A stretch of 64,000 nucleotides of DNA from Ovoidimarina sp038744785 (lineage in GTDB: Bacteria > Pseudomonadota > Alphaproteobacteria > Rhodobacterales > Rhodobacteraceae), in the NCBI GenBank assembly GCA_038744785.1, contig JBCDLX010000009.1, forward strand, positions 62,001-126,000. The letters are read 5' to 3'. The notes beneath the pieces were generated by a model, which was not told where the DNA came from, ran no database searches, and was given only the letters and a program-made list of their open reading frames with translations. Positions 1 to 9,108 of this stretch are shown here, piece by piece (within the stretch, counting starts at the first letter, position 1; every line of letters begins with the position of its first letter). Position numbers and translations under genes: made by a program.

Positions 1-627
1 CACGGCTGGCAGCGCCAGGGAACACTGATCGTGCGGCACGGTCGGATCGCAAGCGCGACCCGCAAACGCGGGGTCTTGCTTGTTGCGCCCAACGGGGCCC
101 GCCGAACCTGGGATTTCTGGCGTAAAGACACGCCGGACAGACCCTTCGCTGAGGCGGTGCTTAAAGACGTTAAGGCGCGTTGGCCCATCGACGAAGCACA
201 GATCTATGTCTCGGGCTACTCGTGGGGGTCCAACATGGCCTGGAGGTTCGTGTGCCACAGCGGCGATGGCATCGCCGCGCTTTTGGCAATATCGGGAACA
301 CTCGATCAGAATGAAGACTGTGGCACTGCGCCGGGCGAAGTACGGCAGGTCTACGGTCTTGACGATCAGGTGCTGGCATTTCCCTTCGGGCCCGAGGGTG
401 ACACGACGTGGCCCGTAAAGCTATGGCGCGACAAGTACGATTGCGGCGAGGCGACGCCAGAGGCGCCTTGGAGCGCGCGTGATTTCCTGACGTTCGAACG
501 CACGACCTGGACCTGTGCGGGCGGAGATGTAAGCCTGGACGTTCATCCCGGCGGGCACTTCATCCCGCATGGCTGGATCGCGCGCCAGCTTGATGAGCTG
601 CTGGGATTGCCCCCGTCCTACCCCTGA
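1..627 (+). CDS. Alpha/beta hydrolase of the PHB-depolymerase/esterase type (5' end outside window)
   Basis: The reading frame is open from base 1, so the gene starts upstream. The visible 208 residues carry a nucleophile elbow GYSWGS (Ser at about base 226), a candidate acid in YGLDDQ, and a C-terminal catalytic His in HPGGHFIPHG, the order expected for secreted poly(3-hydroxybutyrate) depolymerase or feruloyl-esterase-like (LpqC-type) hydrolases. The early segment LLVAPNGARRTWDFW is the usual strand before the oxyanion region. Substrate is unknown; such proteins in Rhodobacterales are mostly annotated by family only. The frame ends 66 bases before the pheT start. A decayed gene of the same family lies at 61764-62607. 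Confidence 0.8.
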   Translation, partial: HGWQRQGTLIVRHGRIASATRKRGVLLVAPNGARRTWDFWRKDTPDRPFAEAVLKDVKARWPIDEAQIYVSGYSWGSNMAWRFVCHSGDGIAALLAISGTLDQNEDCGTAPGEVRQVYGLDDQVLAFPFGPEGDTTWPVKLWRDKYDCGEATPEAPWSARDFLTFERTTWTCAGGDVSLDVHPGGHFIPHGWIARQLDELLGLPPSYP

Positions 628-693
628 CACCTTGCCCTCCGCGCCTGAATTTGACATGTCGCGCGGGACTTGAACGCAAGGGGGCCGCGCCTC

Positions 694-3090
694 ATGAAAT
701 TTACGCTGTCCTGGCTGCACGACCACTTGGACACGAACGCTCCGGTTGATGAGATCGCCGAAGTGCTGACCGATCTTGGGCTGGAGGTTGAAGAGGTCTC
801 GGACCCGGCTGCGCGGCTGGCCGATTTTACCATTGGAAAGGTTCTGACGGCTGAAAAGCACCCAGACGCAGATCGCTTGCGTGTCTGCCAGGTGGCGACC
901 GATCAAGGCGAAAAGCAGATCATCTGCGGCGCGCCAAACGCGCGCGAGGGCATCACCGTTGTCGTCGCCCATCCCGGCGTCTATGTGCCCGGCATCGACA
1001 CGACGATCGGCGTGGGCAAGATCCGCGGGGTCGAAAGCCACGGCATGATGGCGTCCGAGCGCGAGATGGAGCTTTCGGACGAGCATTCGGGGATTATCGA
1101 ATTGCCCTCGGGCGAAGTTGGCGACCGGTTTGTCGACTGGCTTGCAGCCCATGACCCGGCCAAGGTCGATCCTGTGATCGAGATCGCGATTACGCCAAAC
1201 CGGCAGGACGCGCTGGGCGTTCACGGGATTGCCCGCGATCTTGCCGCACGGGGCATCGGGACACTGAAACCTCTTCAGATCTCCCCTGTCCCTGGCACGT
1301 TCGAGAGCCCGATCAAGGTGCGGATCGACGATAAACTGAAAGCCGAGGGTTGCCCGCATTTCGCCGGTCGCGTGATCAGGGGCGTCAAGAACGGTCCGTC
1401 GCCAGCCTGGTTGCAGGATCGTCTTCGGGCGATTGGGCTGCGACCGATCTCGGCGCTTGTGGACATCACGAACTTCTTCACGTTCGATCAGAACCGGCCG
1501 CTTCATGTGTTCGATGCCGATGTGGTGAAGGGCGATCTGACCGTTTACCCGGCTGCGGGGGGCGAGACGTTGATGGCACTCGATGACAAAGAGTACACTT
1601 TCGAGCCTGGCATGATGGTGATCGGCGACGACGCCGGCCCCGAAAGCATCGCAGGGATCATGGGCGGTGCACCATCAGGGTGCAGCGAAGACACCGTGAA
1701 TGTGTTTCTGGAAAGCGCATACTGGACGCCCGAGGTGGTGGCCGCCACCGCGCGGAAGCTGAAGATTAACTCGGACGCCAAGTATCGGTTTGAGCGCGGG
1801 GTTGACCCCGCGCACACGCTGCCGGGGCTGGAAGCGGCAACGCAGATGATCCTTGATCTTTGCGGCGGCGAGGCGTCTGAAGTGACCTTGGACGGTGCAC
1901 CTGTGGATTGGGAACGATCCTACACGCTGGACACAGACCGGGTGCAGTCGCTGGTCGGTATGGAAATCCCGGCGGCCACTCAGGTCGCAACGCTCGAAGC
2001 GTTGGGTTTCCGTGTCGACGGGGATCAAGCGCATCCACCGTCCTGGCGGCCTGATGTGAAGGGCACTGCCGATCTGGTAGAAGAGGTTGCCCGTATCGCC
2101 TCTCTGACGAAATTGCAGGCCAAGCCAATGCCGCGTGTGCGCCCTGGTGTCCCGCGCCCCATTCTGACGCCCTTGCAAAAAGCGGAACAGATCGCGCGCC
2201 GAATGGCAGCCGCGCTGGGGTACAGTGAGTGCGTCACCTATTCCTTCATAGACCGGACATCTGCCGAGATGTTCGGCGGGGGCAGCGCTCAACGGCTTGA
2301 GAACCCCATCAGCCAGGATATGAGCCACATGCGTCCTTCGGCCCTGCCCGGGCTGTTGCAGGCGGCAGCGCGCAACCAGTCGCGAGGGTTCATGGACCTC
2401 GCGATTTTTGAGGTCGGCCCTGTCTTCGCGGGCGGAGAGCCGGGTGAGCAAGAGGTTTTGGTGACCGGACTTCTTACAGGACGAACCGGTCCAAAGGATG
2501 TGTACGGTATGGCGCGTGCTACCGATCTGGCCGACGCCAAGGCGGATGTCGAAGCGGTGCTGGCGGCCCTCGGTGCGCCCGCGAAGCTGACATACTTGCG
2601 GGATGCGAAGCCTTGGTGGCATCCGGGCCGTTCGGCGCGCTTGGGACTGGGTCCAAAGAACGTCCTTGCAAGCTTTGGCGAGGTTCACCCAAAGGTCGTG
2701 GACGCCTACGATCTGAAGGGGCCGGTGCACGGGTTTGCCATCCATCTGGAAAAAATCCCGGCCAAGCGTGCCACCTCGGCCACGCGCCCTGCGCTGCTTT
2801 TGAGCGACCTTCAGGCGGTTGAGCGCGATTTCGCTTTTGTGCTGGACGAAGGAATCGAGGCGGTGACTGTTATCAACGCTGCCGCCGGTGCGGATAAGGC
2901 GCTGATCGAAACAGTGCGCGTTTTTGATGAGTTCGTCGGCGGCAGCTTGGGGGACGGCAAGAAGTCACTTGCAATCACGGTCCGGCTGCAACCAAAGGAC
3001 AAGACCTTGACCGAAGACGAGATTGAAGCCGTCGCTAAAAAGATCGTTGAGAAGGTCGGAAAAGCCACAGGCGGCGTCCTGCGCGGGTGA
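694..3090 (+). CDS. pheT: Phenylalanyl-tRNA synthetase beta chain
   Basis: Encodes the 798-residue beta subunit of the alpha2beta2 cytosolic enzyme that charges tRNA-Phe; length is normal. In order it shows a tRNA-binding OB domain (residues about 40-150), the B3/B4 region with the editing site (about 210-390), B5 (about 400-475), a catalytic-like core (about 480-680) and a C-terminal ferredoxin-fold anticodon-binding domain that includes FVLDEGIEAVTV. The ATG at 694 starts MKFTLSWL, the family N-terminus, and is preceded by an AAGGGGG ribosome site at about 678-684; an upstream TTG at 670 is in frame but not needed. pheS is not in the window and must lie upstream. Confidence 0.97.
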   Translation: MKFTLSWLHDHLDTNAPVDEIAEVLTDLGLEVEEVSDPAARLADFTIGKVLTAEKHPDADRLRVCQVATDQGEKQIICGAPNAREGITVVVAHPGVYVPGIDTTIGVGKIRGVESHGMMASEREMELSDEHSGIIELPSGEVGDRFVDWLAAHDPAKVDPVIEIAITPNRQDALGVHGIARDLAARGIGTLKPLQISPVPGTFESPIKVRIDDKLKAEGCPHFAGRVIRGVKNGPSPAWLQDRLRAIGLRPISALVDITNFFTFDQNRPLHVFDADVVKGDLTVYPAAGGETLMALDDKEYTFEPGMMVIGDDAGPESIAGIMGGAPSGCSEDTVNVFLESAYWTPEVVAATARKLKINSDAKYRFERGVDPAHTLPGLEAATQMILDLCGGEASEVTLDGAPVDWERSYTLDTDRVQSLVGMEIPAATQVATLEALGFRVDGDQAHPPSWRPDVKGTADLVEEVARIASLTKLQAKPMPRVRPGVPRPILTPLQKAEQIARRMAAALGYSECVTYSFIDRTSAEMFGGGSAQRLENPISQDMSHMRPSALPGLLQAAARNQSRGFMDLAIFEVGPVFAGGEPGEQEVLVTGLLTGRTGPKDVYGMARATDLADAKADVEAVLAALGAPAKLTYLRDAKPWWHPGRSARLGLGPKNVLASFGEVHPKVVDAYDLKGPVHGFAIHLEKIPAKRATSATRPALLLSDLQAVERDFAFVLDEGIEAVTVINAAAGADKALIETVRVFDEFVGGSLGDGKKSLAITVRLQPKDKTLTEDEIEAVAKKIVEKVGKATGGVLRG

Positions 3091-3266
3091 CACAGAAATT
3101 CGGGCTTGAACCGAATCGGCGTCCCGGGCTACCCGGGCGCTCCATTCCCTTGGGAAGGGTCCATCATATGATTCAGTTCGATCCGGGCACACGCCCCATT
3201 CCATTGAAAATCTGACGGTCCCTACCGGTTTGTCGGCGGGGACAACCCTCCGCCTTGGACAGACCA
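3091..3266. other. Intergenic region with three small hairpins
   Basis: The gap after pheT holds three inverted repeats: ATTCGG/CCGAAT with a 7-base loop (3098-3116), a CCCGGG-CTA-CCCGGG hairpin near 3122-3136, and CCCTT-GGG-AAGGG near 3148-3160. None is followed by a T run, so a standard Rho-independent terminator cannot be claimed. No open frame with a ribosome site is seen here. Function is unknown; a 5' leader for the next gene or a Rho-type termination zone for pheT are the simple options. Confidence 0.4.
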
Positions 3267-4256
3267 ATGCTTCCAGAAGACATCGACTTGATCCGGCGCA
3301 CTGTGCCGGAGGCCATCCAACTCGACTACTATGCCGGTCGCGAGCATCCTTGGATGTTGGCCCAACTTATGGCGGGCGACGCCCGGATCGCCGATTTGCG
3401 TGCAGGACCTTTGGCAAAGTTTCTGACGCGCCCGCTGGTGCGCGATGTTGCGGCGCTTTCGGGTGATGGCCGCCTCCGGCACATGGATGTCCTTGCTGCG
3501 GGCGACGCGGCCCGTGCAGACGCGATACCGGGTATCACCGCTGCTGGGTTCGCCGCGCTTGATCGCGTCTATGCGTCGGCCTGGCACGACTATCTTGTGA
3601 CGTTTGCCGCCTGGGGGACCGGTCCCGATGATTGGCGCTGGGGTCAGATGAGCCGTCCGGGCGGCAATCTTGTCATCCAGATCGGGTTCCCAAGCGATCA
3701 TGGCCCGCTATTTGGCCAGTATCTTGGCGTGAAGGACCGGAGCCGGTTCGAGTTTCCTGGTCACCCGGTACGTACCACCGGTCGTCCAACGCTGGCATGG
3801 GTGCGGGTCGATATAGATCTGGCCCGCGGCATTGCTTTGATCGAAGAGGTCCAATCGGACTGGATCCGGTTCGTCGAAGAGGAAATCGAATGGATCGCCG
3901 GCGCGCAGCCAAGATCGCGCGAGCTTCGAACGCTTCAGGCATACAGAACGCGACTTGTCGCCCGGTACGGGCGCGAGTGGGCCGGGGTTGCGATGCTTGC
4001 GGCGCTGATCGTGCTCCGGGACGAAATCGGTGTGCATCAGGTCTACATGCACACTTATGGTGGCGGTCAGCGCCTGAAGTCCTGCGGAGGTCCGCGGTCG
4101 CTTTACGAGCGGTTGCCAAAATCCTTCGGTTTCCGGGCTGTCCAAGATGCACCGCCTTTTCTCGAGCGGGTTCGCCGTAAGGATCTTGGTCGGATGCGAC
4201 GGGGTGATGCGCCAGCGTTTTGGCGCTTGAGCTTTGGACAGGGAGGGGCGGCGTAG
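3267..4256 (+). CDS. Conserved hypothetical protein, 329 residues
   Basis: I do not recognise a named domain. The product is soluble (no membrane segment or signal peptide), rich in Trp and Arg, and contains notable stretches WAAWGT/WRWGQMSRP-like aromatic patches near residues 110-125, VRVDIDLARGIALIEEVQSDW near 180 and MHTYGGG near 270. The mix of strand and helix pattern looks like a folded enzyme, not low complexity. ATG at 3267 is preferred over an in-frame TTG at 3255. It follows pheT after a 176-base gap and precedes a YtoQ-like gene by 70 bases on the same strand, so it may be cotranscribed with the latter. Codon use matches neighbours. Confidence 0.8.
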   Translation: MLPEDIDLIRRTVPEAIQLDYYAGREHPWMLAQLMAGDARIADLRAGPLAKFLTRPLVRDVAALSGDGRLRHMDVLAAGDAARADAIPGITAAGFAALDRVYASAWHDYLVTFAAWGTGPDDWRWGQMSRPGGNLVIQIGFPSDHGPLFGQYLGVKDRSRFEFPGHPVRTTGRPTLAWVRVDIDLARGIALIEEVQSDWIRFVEEEIEWIAGAQPRSRELRTLQAYRTRLVARYGREWAGVAMLAALIVLRDEIGVHQVYMHTYGGGQRLKSCGGPRSLYERLPKSFGFRAVQDAPPFLERVRRKDLGRMRRGDAPAFWRLSFGQGGAA

Positions 4257-4326
4257 GCGTCGCCCCTTACCTTTCTGTGTGTCCGCCCTAACTGCCCAGA
4301 AAGCACACTGCAGAAGGATCTCGGCC

Positions 4327-4776
4327 ATGCCGCTCAATGTCTATCTCTCGGGAGAAATCCATACCGACTGGCGCGAACAGATCATCGCAGGTGCGGCAGG
4401 GCTTGATGTGACATTCAGCGCACCTGTCACAGATCACGCTGCGTCCGATGATTGCGGGGTCGCAATCCTCGGGGCGGAAGACCAGAAGTATTGGCACGAT
4501 CATAAAGGCGCCATGGTCAACGCAATCCGCACCCGCAAAGGCTTGCAGGATGCCGACATCGTGGTCGTACGCTTCGGTGAAAAGTATCGGCAGTGGAACG
4601 CGGCATTCGATGCAGGCTTTGCCGCCGCACTTGGCAAATCTGTCATTGTTCTAAGCCAGCCCGACCACCAGCACGCGCTGAAAGAGGTCCATGCCGCAGC
4701 GCTTGCTGTCGCGGAAGAGCCGCGCCAGGTCGTCGAAATTCTGTGCTATGTACTCGAAGGAACGTTGCCCGCGTGA
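4327..4776 (+). CDS. YtoQ-family protein
   Basis: A 149-residue protein starting MPLNVYLSGEIHTDWR, which is the characteristic N-terminus of the YtoQ family. The fold is related to nucleoside 2-deoxyribosyltransferases: an initial strand with SGEIH, a central ADIVVVRFGEKYRQWNAAFDAGFAAALGK segment split by a conserved acidic/aromatic patch, and a late SQPDHQHALKEV. The exact reaction of YtoQ proteins is not established. AGAAGGA at 4312-4318 provides a good ribosome site for the ATG. The family assignment rests on motif memory, and I am fairly sure of it. Confidence 0.8.
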   Translation: MPLNVYLSGEIHTDWREQIIAGAAGLDVTFSAPVTDHAASDDCGVAILGAEDQKYWHDHKGAMVNAIRTRKGLQDADIVVVRFGEKYRQWNAAFDAGFAAALGKSVIVLSQPDHQHALKEVHAAALAVAEEPRQVVEILCYVLEGTLPA

Positions 4777-4896
4777 CGCAGCGTTCTGTGGCTCTGGCCT
4801 TGTGACGCCGGGCCGAGGGATTCTATGCCTCATGCCGGAGATGATCTGCCAGGATGAGGACCGCCCAAGGTCTCTCAGGCCGGAGGAAGACCGACC

Positions 4897-6924
4897 ATGA
4901 CCCAGTATCCCCATCTGCTTGCACCGCTCGACCTGGGCTTCGTTACACTACCGAACCGTGTCCTGATGGGGTCGATGCACACCGGGCTCGAGGAAACCAA
5001 GGATTGGAACCGTGTCGCCGAATTTTACGCCACCCGCGCCCGCGGCGGGGTTGCGTTGATGGTAACGGGTGGTATGGCACCGAACCCAGAGGGCGGTGTT
5101 TTTCCGGGAGCTGCGGGTCTTTACTCTGCCGAAGACATAGCGAACCACAGAACCGTGACCGACCGCGTACACGAAGCGGGCGGTCGGATCGCGATGCAGA
5201 TACTGCATGCGGGACGCTACGCCTATGGCCCCGATTGCGTGGCCCCATCGCCGGTGAAATCCCCGATCTCGCCCTTCCCGCCCAGGGAACTGGACGAGGC
5301 AGGGATTGAGAAGCAAATCGCCGACATGGTTACAGCAGCGGCCCGGGCGCGTGACGCGGGGTATGACGGCGTCGAGGTGATGGGATCGGAAGGGTACTTC
5401 CTGAACCAGTTTCTCGTGCGTCACACCAACAAGCGCGATGATCGCTGGGGCGGTGCTTACGAGAACCGGATGCGACTTCCGGTAGACGTCGTGCGTCGCG
5501 TGCGCGACGCCGTGGGTGACGACTTTATTTTGATCTACCGGCTCAGCATGATCGATCTGGTCCCGGACGGATCGACCTGGGACGAGGTCGTGGCGCTTGC
5601 ACGCGCGATCGAGGCGGCAGGCGCCACCATCCTAAATACAGGGATTGGCTGGCACGAGGCACGTATCCCCACGATTGCAACCTCGGTGCCGCGCCGCGCG
5701 TTCAGTTGGGTCACTAAAAAGCTGATGGGGGAAGTCGGCCTGCCGGTCATCACCTCGAACAGAATCAACTTGCCCGACGTGGCCGAGGCCGTTCTGGCCG
5801 AAGGTTGCGCAGATATGGTGTCGATGGCGCGGCCGTTCCTCGCTGACCCAGACTTTGTGGCGAAGGCAAGGACTGGGCGCGCGGCGGATATCGCACCCTG
5901 CATCGCATGCAATCAAGCCTGCCTTGACCATACGTTTTCGGGCAAGGTCAGCACCTGTCTTGTCAATCCACGCGCCTGTTACGAAACTGAGTTGATCTAT
6001 GATCCGGCAACTGTGCAAAAGCGCATCGCGGTCGTTGGCGCCGGACCGGCGGGGCTATCGGCGGCGCTTGTTGCGGCAGAACGGGGCCATCAGGTCACGC
6101 TCTTTGAAGCTGCTGATCAGATTGGTGGGCAGTTGAACATGGCCCGTACCATCCCTGGAAAGGAAGAGTTTCATGGGTTGGTCGACTATTTTGCGGGACA
6201 AGTCGCACAATCCGCGATTGAGCTGCGTCTTGGAACGCGGGCCACCTCCGGCGCGTTGTCTGCATTCGATGTCGTGGTCGTTGCAACGGGCGTAACGCCG
6301 CGCGACCCTGGGATCGACGGTCAGGACGCTCCGAACGTTGTCTCGTACGTCGATATTCTGACCGGACGGGTCGCAGCAGGCGACCGTGTCGCCATCGTGG
6401 GGGCGGGCGGGATCGGGTTCGATGTCGCGACTTTCCTCGTGGACGAGGGTGAAAGTACAACCGAGGATCTGGACGCCTGGCTTGATGAGTGGGGCGTTGC
6501 CGATCCGGCAGAAGCACGCGGCGGGCTGGCACGCGTTGGTCCCAGGCCGTCGGCACCCAAGCGCCAGGTGACGCTCTTGCAACGCAAGGAGGGACGTCCC
6601 GGCAAGGGACTTGGCAAGACCACAGGTTGGATTCATCGCGCGGGCCTTAAGATGAAGGGCGTTCGTATGCTGGGCGGCGTGAACTACGAACGGATTGACG
6701 CCGAAGGGCTTCATATCTCTCACGGCACAGGGCGTGAGGCCCCGACGGTTATCCCGGCCGATACGATCGTTCTGTGTGCAGGTCAGGTGTCGTTCCGCCC
6801 GCTCGCCGAAGACCTTGCAGAAACCGGGATGCCGATTCACGTCATCGGCGGGGCCGAGCTTGCGACGGAACTTGATGCCAAGCGCGCGATCGATCAAGGT
6901 GCCCGCCTGGCAGCAACCCTATGA
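4897..6924 (+). CDS. fadH: 2,4-dienoyl-CoA reductase (NADPH), FadH type
   Basis: A 675-residue flavo-iron-sulfur enzyme. The N-terminal half is an Old-Yellow-Enzyme TIM barrel (MGSMHTGLE, ILHAGRYAYGP, YEFNQ-like GYFLNQFL) that would bind FMN. A Cys cluster CIACNQAC followed by CLVNPRAC (residues about 335-365) fits the 4Fe-4S site. The C-terminal half has two dinucleotide folds, GAGPAGLSAA for FAD and GAGGIGFDVA for NADPH. The family removes double bonds during beta-oxidation of unsaturated fatty acids. GGAGGAAG sits 8 bases before the ATG. A LysR gene follows on the same strand after 184 bases. Related flavin oxidoreductases of other substrate range are hard to exclude. Confidence 0.9.
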   Translation: MTQYPHLLAPLDLGFVTLPNRVLMGSMHTGLEETKDWNRVAEFYATRARGGVALMVTGGMAPNPEGGVFPGAAGLYSAEDIANHRTVTDRVHEAGGRIAMQILHAGRYAYGPDCVAPSPVKSPISPFPPRELDEAGIEKQIADMVTAAARARDAGYDGVEVMGSEGYFLNQFLVRHTNKRDDRWGGAYENRMRLPVDVVRRVRDAVGDDFILIYRLSMIDLVPDGSTWDEVVALARAIEAAGATILNTGIGWHEARIPTIATSVPRRAFSWVTKKLMGEVGLPVITSNRINLPDVAEAVLAEGCADMVSMARPFLADPDFVAKARTGRAADIAPCIACNQACLDHTFSGKVSTCLVNPRACYETELIYDPATVQKRIAVVGAGPAGLSAALVAAERGHQVTLFEAADQIGGQLNMARTIPGKEEFHGLVDYFAGQVAQSAIELRLGTRATSGALSAFDVVVVATGVTPRDPGIDGQDAPNVVSYVDILTGRVAAGDRVAIVGAGGIGFDVATFLVDEGESTTEDLDAWLDEWGVADPAEARGGLARVGPRPSAPKRQVTLLQRKEGRPGKGLGKTTGWIHRAGLKMKGVRMLGGVNYERIDAEGLHISHGTGREAPTVIPADTIVLCAGQVSFRPLAEDLAETGMPIHVIGGAELATELDAKRAIDQGARLAATL

Positions 6925-7108
6925 TATAAAAACGGAAATCCCACCACTTCGCTGCGTTTACCTGGGTATAGGGCGCTGCGATCTGTGTTTCGGGCCAGCA
7001 TACGATCCCGAAGATACCAAAGTATTGTCTGCCCGCGTCCCAATTGTCGCCCGATTTCACCGCGAGAACCGCCCTTGAGCTGAGGGGTTACGGTAAGAAG
7101 GTTGATAA

Positions 7109-8014
7109 ATGGACCGTTTGACCGAGATGGAAGCCTTCGCAACCGTGGTGGATCAGGGCGGATTCACGGACGCTGCCAAGAAGATGGGGATTTCCAAATC
7201 CGCCGTTTCCAAACATGTGTCGTCGCTAGAGGCGCGCCTAGGGGCGCGGCTTCTGAACCGGACGACGCGCCGGGTCAGCCCGACAGAGATCGGGCTTGCA
7301 TACTACGACCGTGCGCGCCGCGTTCTGAATGACGCGGGCGAGGCGGATGCGCTTGTCACCTCGATGCAGTCCGCGCCGTCAGGGTTATTGCGGATCTCGG
7401 TCGCGACCGACTTTGGTGTGAACCACCTGTCGCCGGTTCTTGGCGAGTTCCTTCAAGAATTCCCCGAGATCACGGTGAACATGGTTTTGAACAACCGCTA
7501 CGTCGAACTGATCTCGGAAGGGTTCGACATGGCGATCCGTACGGGCGAGCTGGAAGATTCGACTTTGCGGGCGCGAAAATTGTGCGAGACGACAAAGCGG
7601 ATGATCGCAAGCCCGTCCTATTTCGAGCAGTACGGAAGACCCGCCAAGATCGACGATCTGAACGAACACAAGCTACTGCACTACTCGAACCAGTCTTCTG
7701 GCAATGTGTGGAAGCTGACCGCACCGTCAGGCGAGAAGCGCCAGGTGCGGACAGCGGGCTGGCTGACCGTAAATGACGGTCAATCCCTGTTGAACGCGGC
7801 GATCTCTGGTCTCGGCATCGCCTATTTGCCGAGCTTCCTCTACGCCGAAGCAATGGCAGAAGGACTTGTTGAGGAAGCGATCCCCGATCTGCCGGTCGAG
7901 ATGCAGGGTATCTACGCGGTCTATCCACCGGGCCGGTTCACCCAGCCCAAAGTGCGTGCGTTCATCGATTTTCTTGTCCACGCCTTTGCCGAGAAAGGTC
8001 CGGACGCCTGGTAA
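7109..8014 (+). CDS. LysR-family transcriptional regulator
   Basis: A 301-residue regulator with an N-terminal winged helix-turn-helix (residues 1-60; GGFTDAAKKMGISKSAVSKHVSSLE) and a periplasmic-binding-like effector domain (about 90-295). The sequence style, with MDRLTEMEAFATVVDQGGF and NHLSPVLGEFLQEFPEI, matches the CrgA/AaeR-like branch. It follows the dienoyl-CoA reductase gene on the same strand. LysR proteins usually control a divergent neighbour, but here the upstream neighbour is co-oriented, so the target is unclear. The 184-base upstream gap has an imperfect TTCGGG...CCCGAA dyad near 6990-7015 that could be an operator. Confidence 0.93.
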   Translation: MDRLTEMEAFATVVDQGGFTDAAKKMGISKSAVSKHVSSLEARLGARLLNRTTRRVSPTEIGLAYYDRARRVLNDAGEADALVTSMQSAPSGLLRISVATDFGVNHLSPVLGEFLQEFPEITVNMVLNNRYVELISEGFDMAIRTGELEDSTLRARKLCETTKRMIASPSYFEQYGRPAKIDDLNEHKLLHYSNQSSGNVWKLTAPSGEKRQVRTAGWLTVNDGQSLLNAAISGLGIAYLPSFLYAEAMAEGLVEEAIPDLPVEMQGIYAVYPPGRFTQPKVRAFIDFLVHAFAEKGPDAW

Positions 8015-8041
8015 GATACCCGTTCGATTGCAACGTATCGC

Positions 8042-8060
8042 AGCGCCCCAACGGGGCGCT
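8042..8060. terminator. Hairpin between convergent genes
   Basis: AGCGCCCC (8042-8049) pairs perfectly with GGGGCGCT (8053-8060) around a 3-base loop; GTTTCG follows on the plus strand. It lies between the LysR stop and the convergent OmpA-family stop, so it probably ends transcription, at least of the LysR gene. The weak T run makes it imperfect. Confidence 0.65.
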
Positions 8061-8073
8061 GTTTCGCGTTTGG

Positions 8074-9108
8074 CTATCCGGGATCCATCAAGATCGCTTC
8101 AACGCGGCGATTAAGGGCGCGGCCTTCGGGCGTCGCGTTGCTTGCCACAGGTGCGAGGTAACCCACGCCCTCTGCGCGAAGCTGACCGGGCGCCACGGTG
8201 TGGGCCGAGACTAGACGATCGGCGACGGATTCTGCCCGTTGCCGGGACAAGGCGATGTTGCCATCCAGCCCACCCACAGCATCGGAATGGCCGACAAGGA
8301 CCAGTGCGGCGTCCGGCGTTTCGTTTAGCCACGCAGCCAATTCGACCAGAGATGGAAATGCGCGCGGCTCAAGCGCGGCCGATCCGGTCGCAAAGACCAG
8401 ATCATCCAGAACCACACGACCATAGGTTTCAAGGCGCGCCGTTAGTGTGTCGCCGTTCCGCCCTGCGATCACGGGCACGGGATTGGGCCGCGTGTTTTCG
8501 GCATCTTTGGCGGGTTCCGGCGAAGGGTCCAAGACCCGCGGCTGCTCCGGGGTTTCAGCCGACCGGATTTCATGGATGTATAGGTCTCCTGCGCCTCGAC
8601 TGATCATGATCCCAAGCGCCGTTTCCGGATCCGCGCGGGTGGCGGTTATGAACCGAAAATCGCCCAGGTTCACATGCATCTCAGGCTCTGGAAGCAGATC
8701 AAGTGCATAGCGGAAATCGAAACCGCCGCAGTCGCTTGTGCTGCAATCGAAAAGGACCTTGAAACCCCGTTCTTCCAGGTCGCGGCGCACCGGTCCCGCT
8801 GCCTGGAGCGTGGTCAGGCTGGTTTCTGGAACGCGCCATGCCCGCCGGGTGATAGTTCCGTCGCGCTCGATCATTTCCATCCCACCTTCCGACCATTCTG
8901 AAACCGGCAAGGCGAGTGTTGCGAAATCGGTTGTGTCCTCGCGTGTGATCCGGGCTCCGGGGGGAAGGTCCAGCGCTGAAACAGTGCCTGCCCAAAGACC
9001 CATCAGCGTACAGGTGGTCACGCGTATCGCGAACCGCTCGATTGTGGCAACGCCTAAGGATGAAGGGACCGCATTGCGGTTCGCGATACGGGGCTGAGTT
9101 CGGATCAC
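8074..9108 (-). CDS. OmpA-family outer-membrane/peptidoglycan-binding protein
   Basis: A 344-residue exported protein. An N-terminal signal sequence ends at about residue 42 (TVSALDLPPG). The middle (45-215) is an unassigned domain with two Cys pairs in CSTSDCGGF. The C-terminal 110 residues are an OmpA peptidoglycan-binding domain: FATGSAALEP, VLVGHSDAVGGLDGNIALSRQRAESV and the final NRRVE with the Arg that contacts diaminopimelate. The GTG start at 9108 overlaps the upstream GNAT stop in GTGA, so it is last in a three-gene coupled operon (CinA-like, GNAT, OmpA). Longer in-frame extensions upstream are unlikely because they run through the GNAT gene. Confidence 0.87.
   Translation of the reverse strand: MIRTQPRIANRNAVPSSLGVATIERFAIRVTTCTLMGLWAGTVSALDLPPGARITREDTTDFATLALPVSEWSEGGMEMIERDGTITRRAWRVPETSLTTLQAAGPVRRDLEERGFKVLFDCSTSDCGGFDFRYALDLLPEPEMHVNLGDFRFITATRADPETALGIMISRGAGDLYIHEIRSAETPEQPRVLDPSPEPAKDAENTRPNPVPVIAGRNGDTLTARLETYGRVVLDDLVFATGSAALEPRAFPSLVELAAWLNETPDAALVLVGHSDAVGGLDGNIALSRQRAESVADRLVSAHTVAPGQLRAEGVGYLAPVASNATPEGRALNRRVEAILMDPG

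Noticed and set aside
421..1506. Long open frame antisense to the hydrolase and pheT
   Set aside because: It mirrors strong codon bias of a GC-rich gene, has no ribosome site and no domain-like content; pheT is certain.
3098..3116. T-arm-like hairpin with loop TTCAAGC on the minus strand, suggesting a tRNA
   Set aside because: No matching acceptor stem, anticodon arm or D arm can be placed around it.
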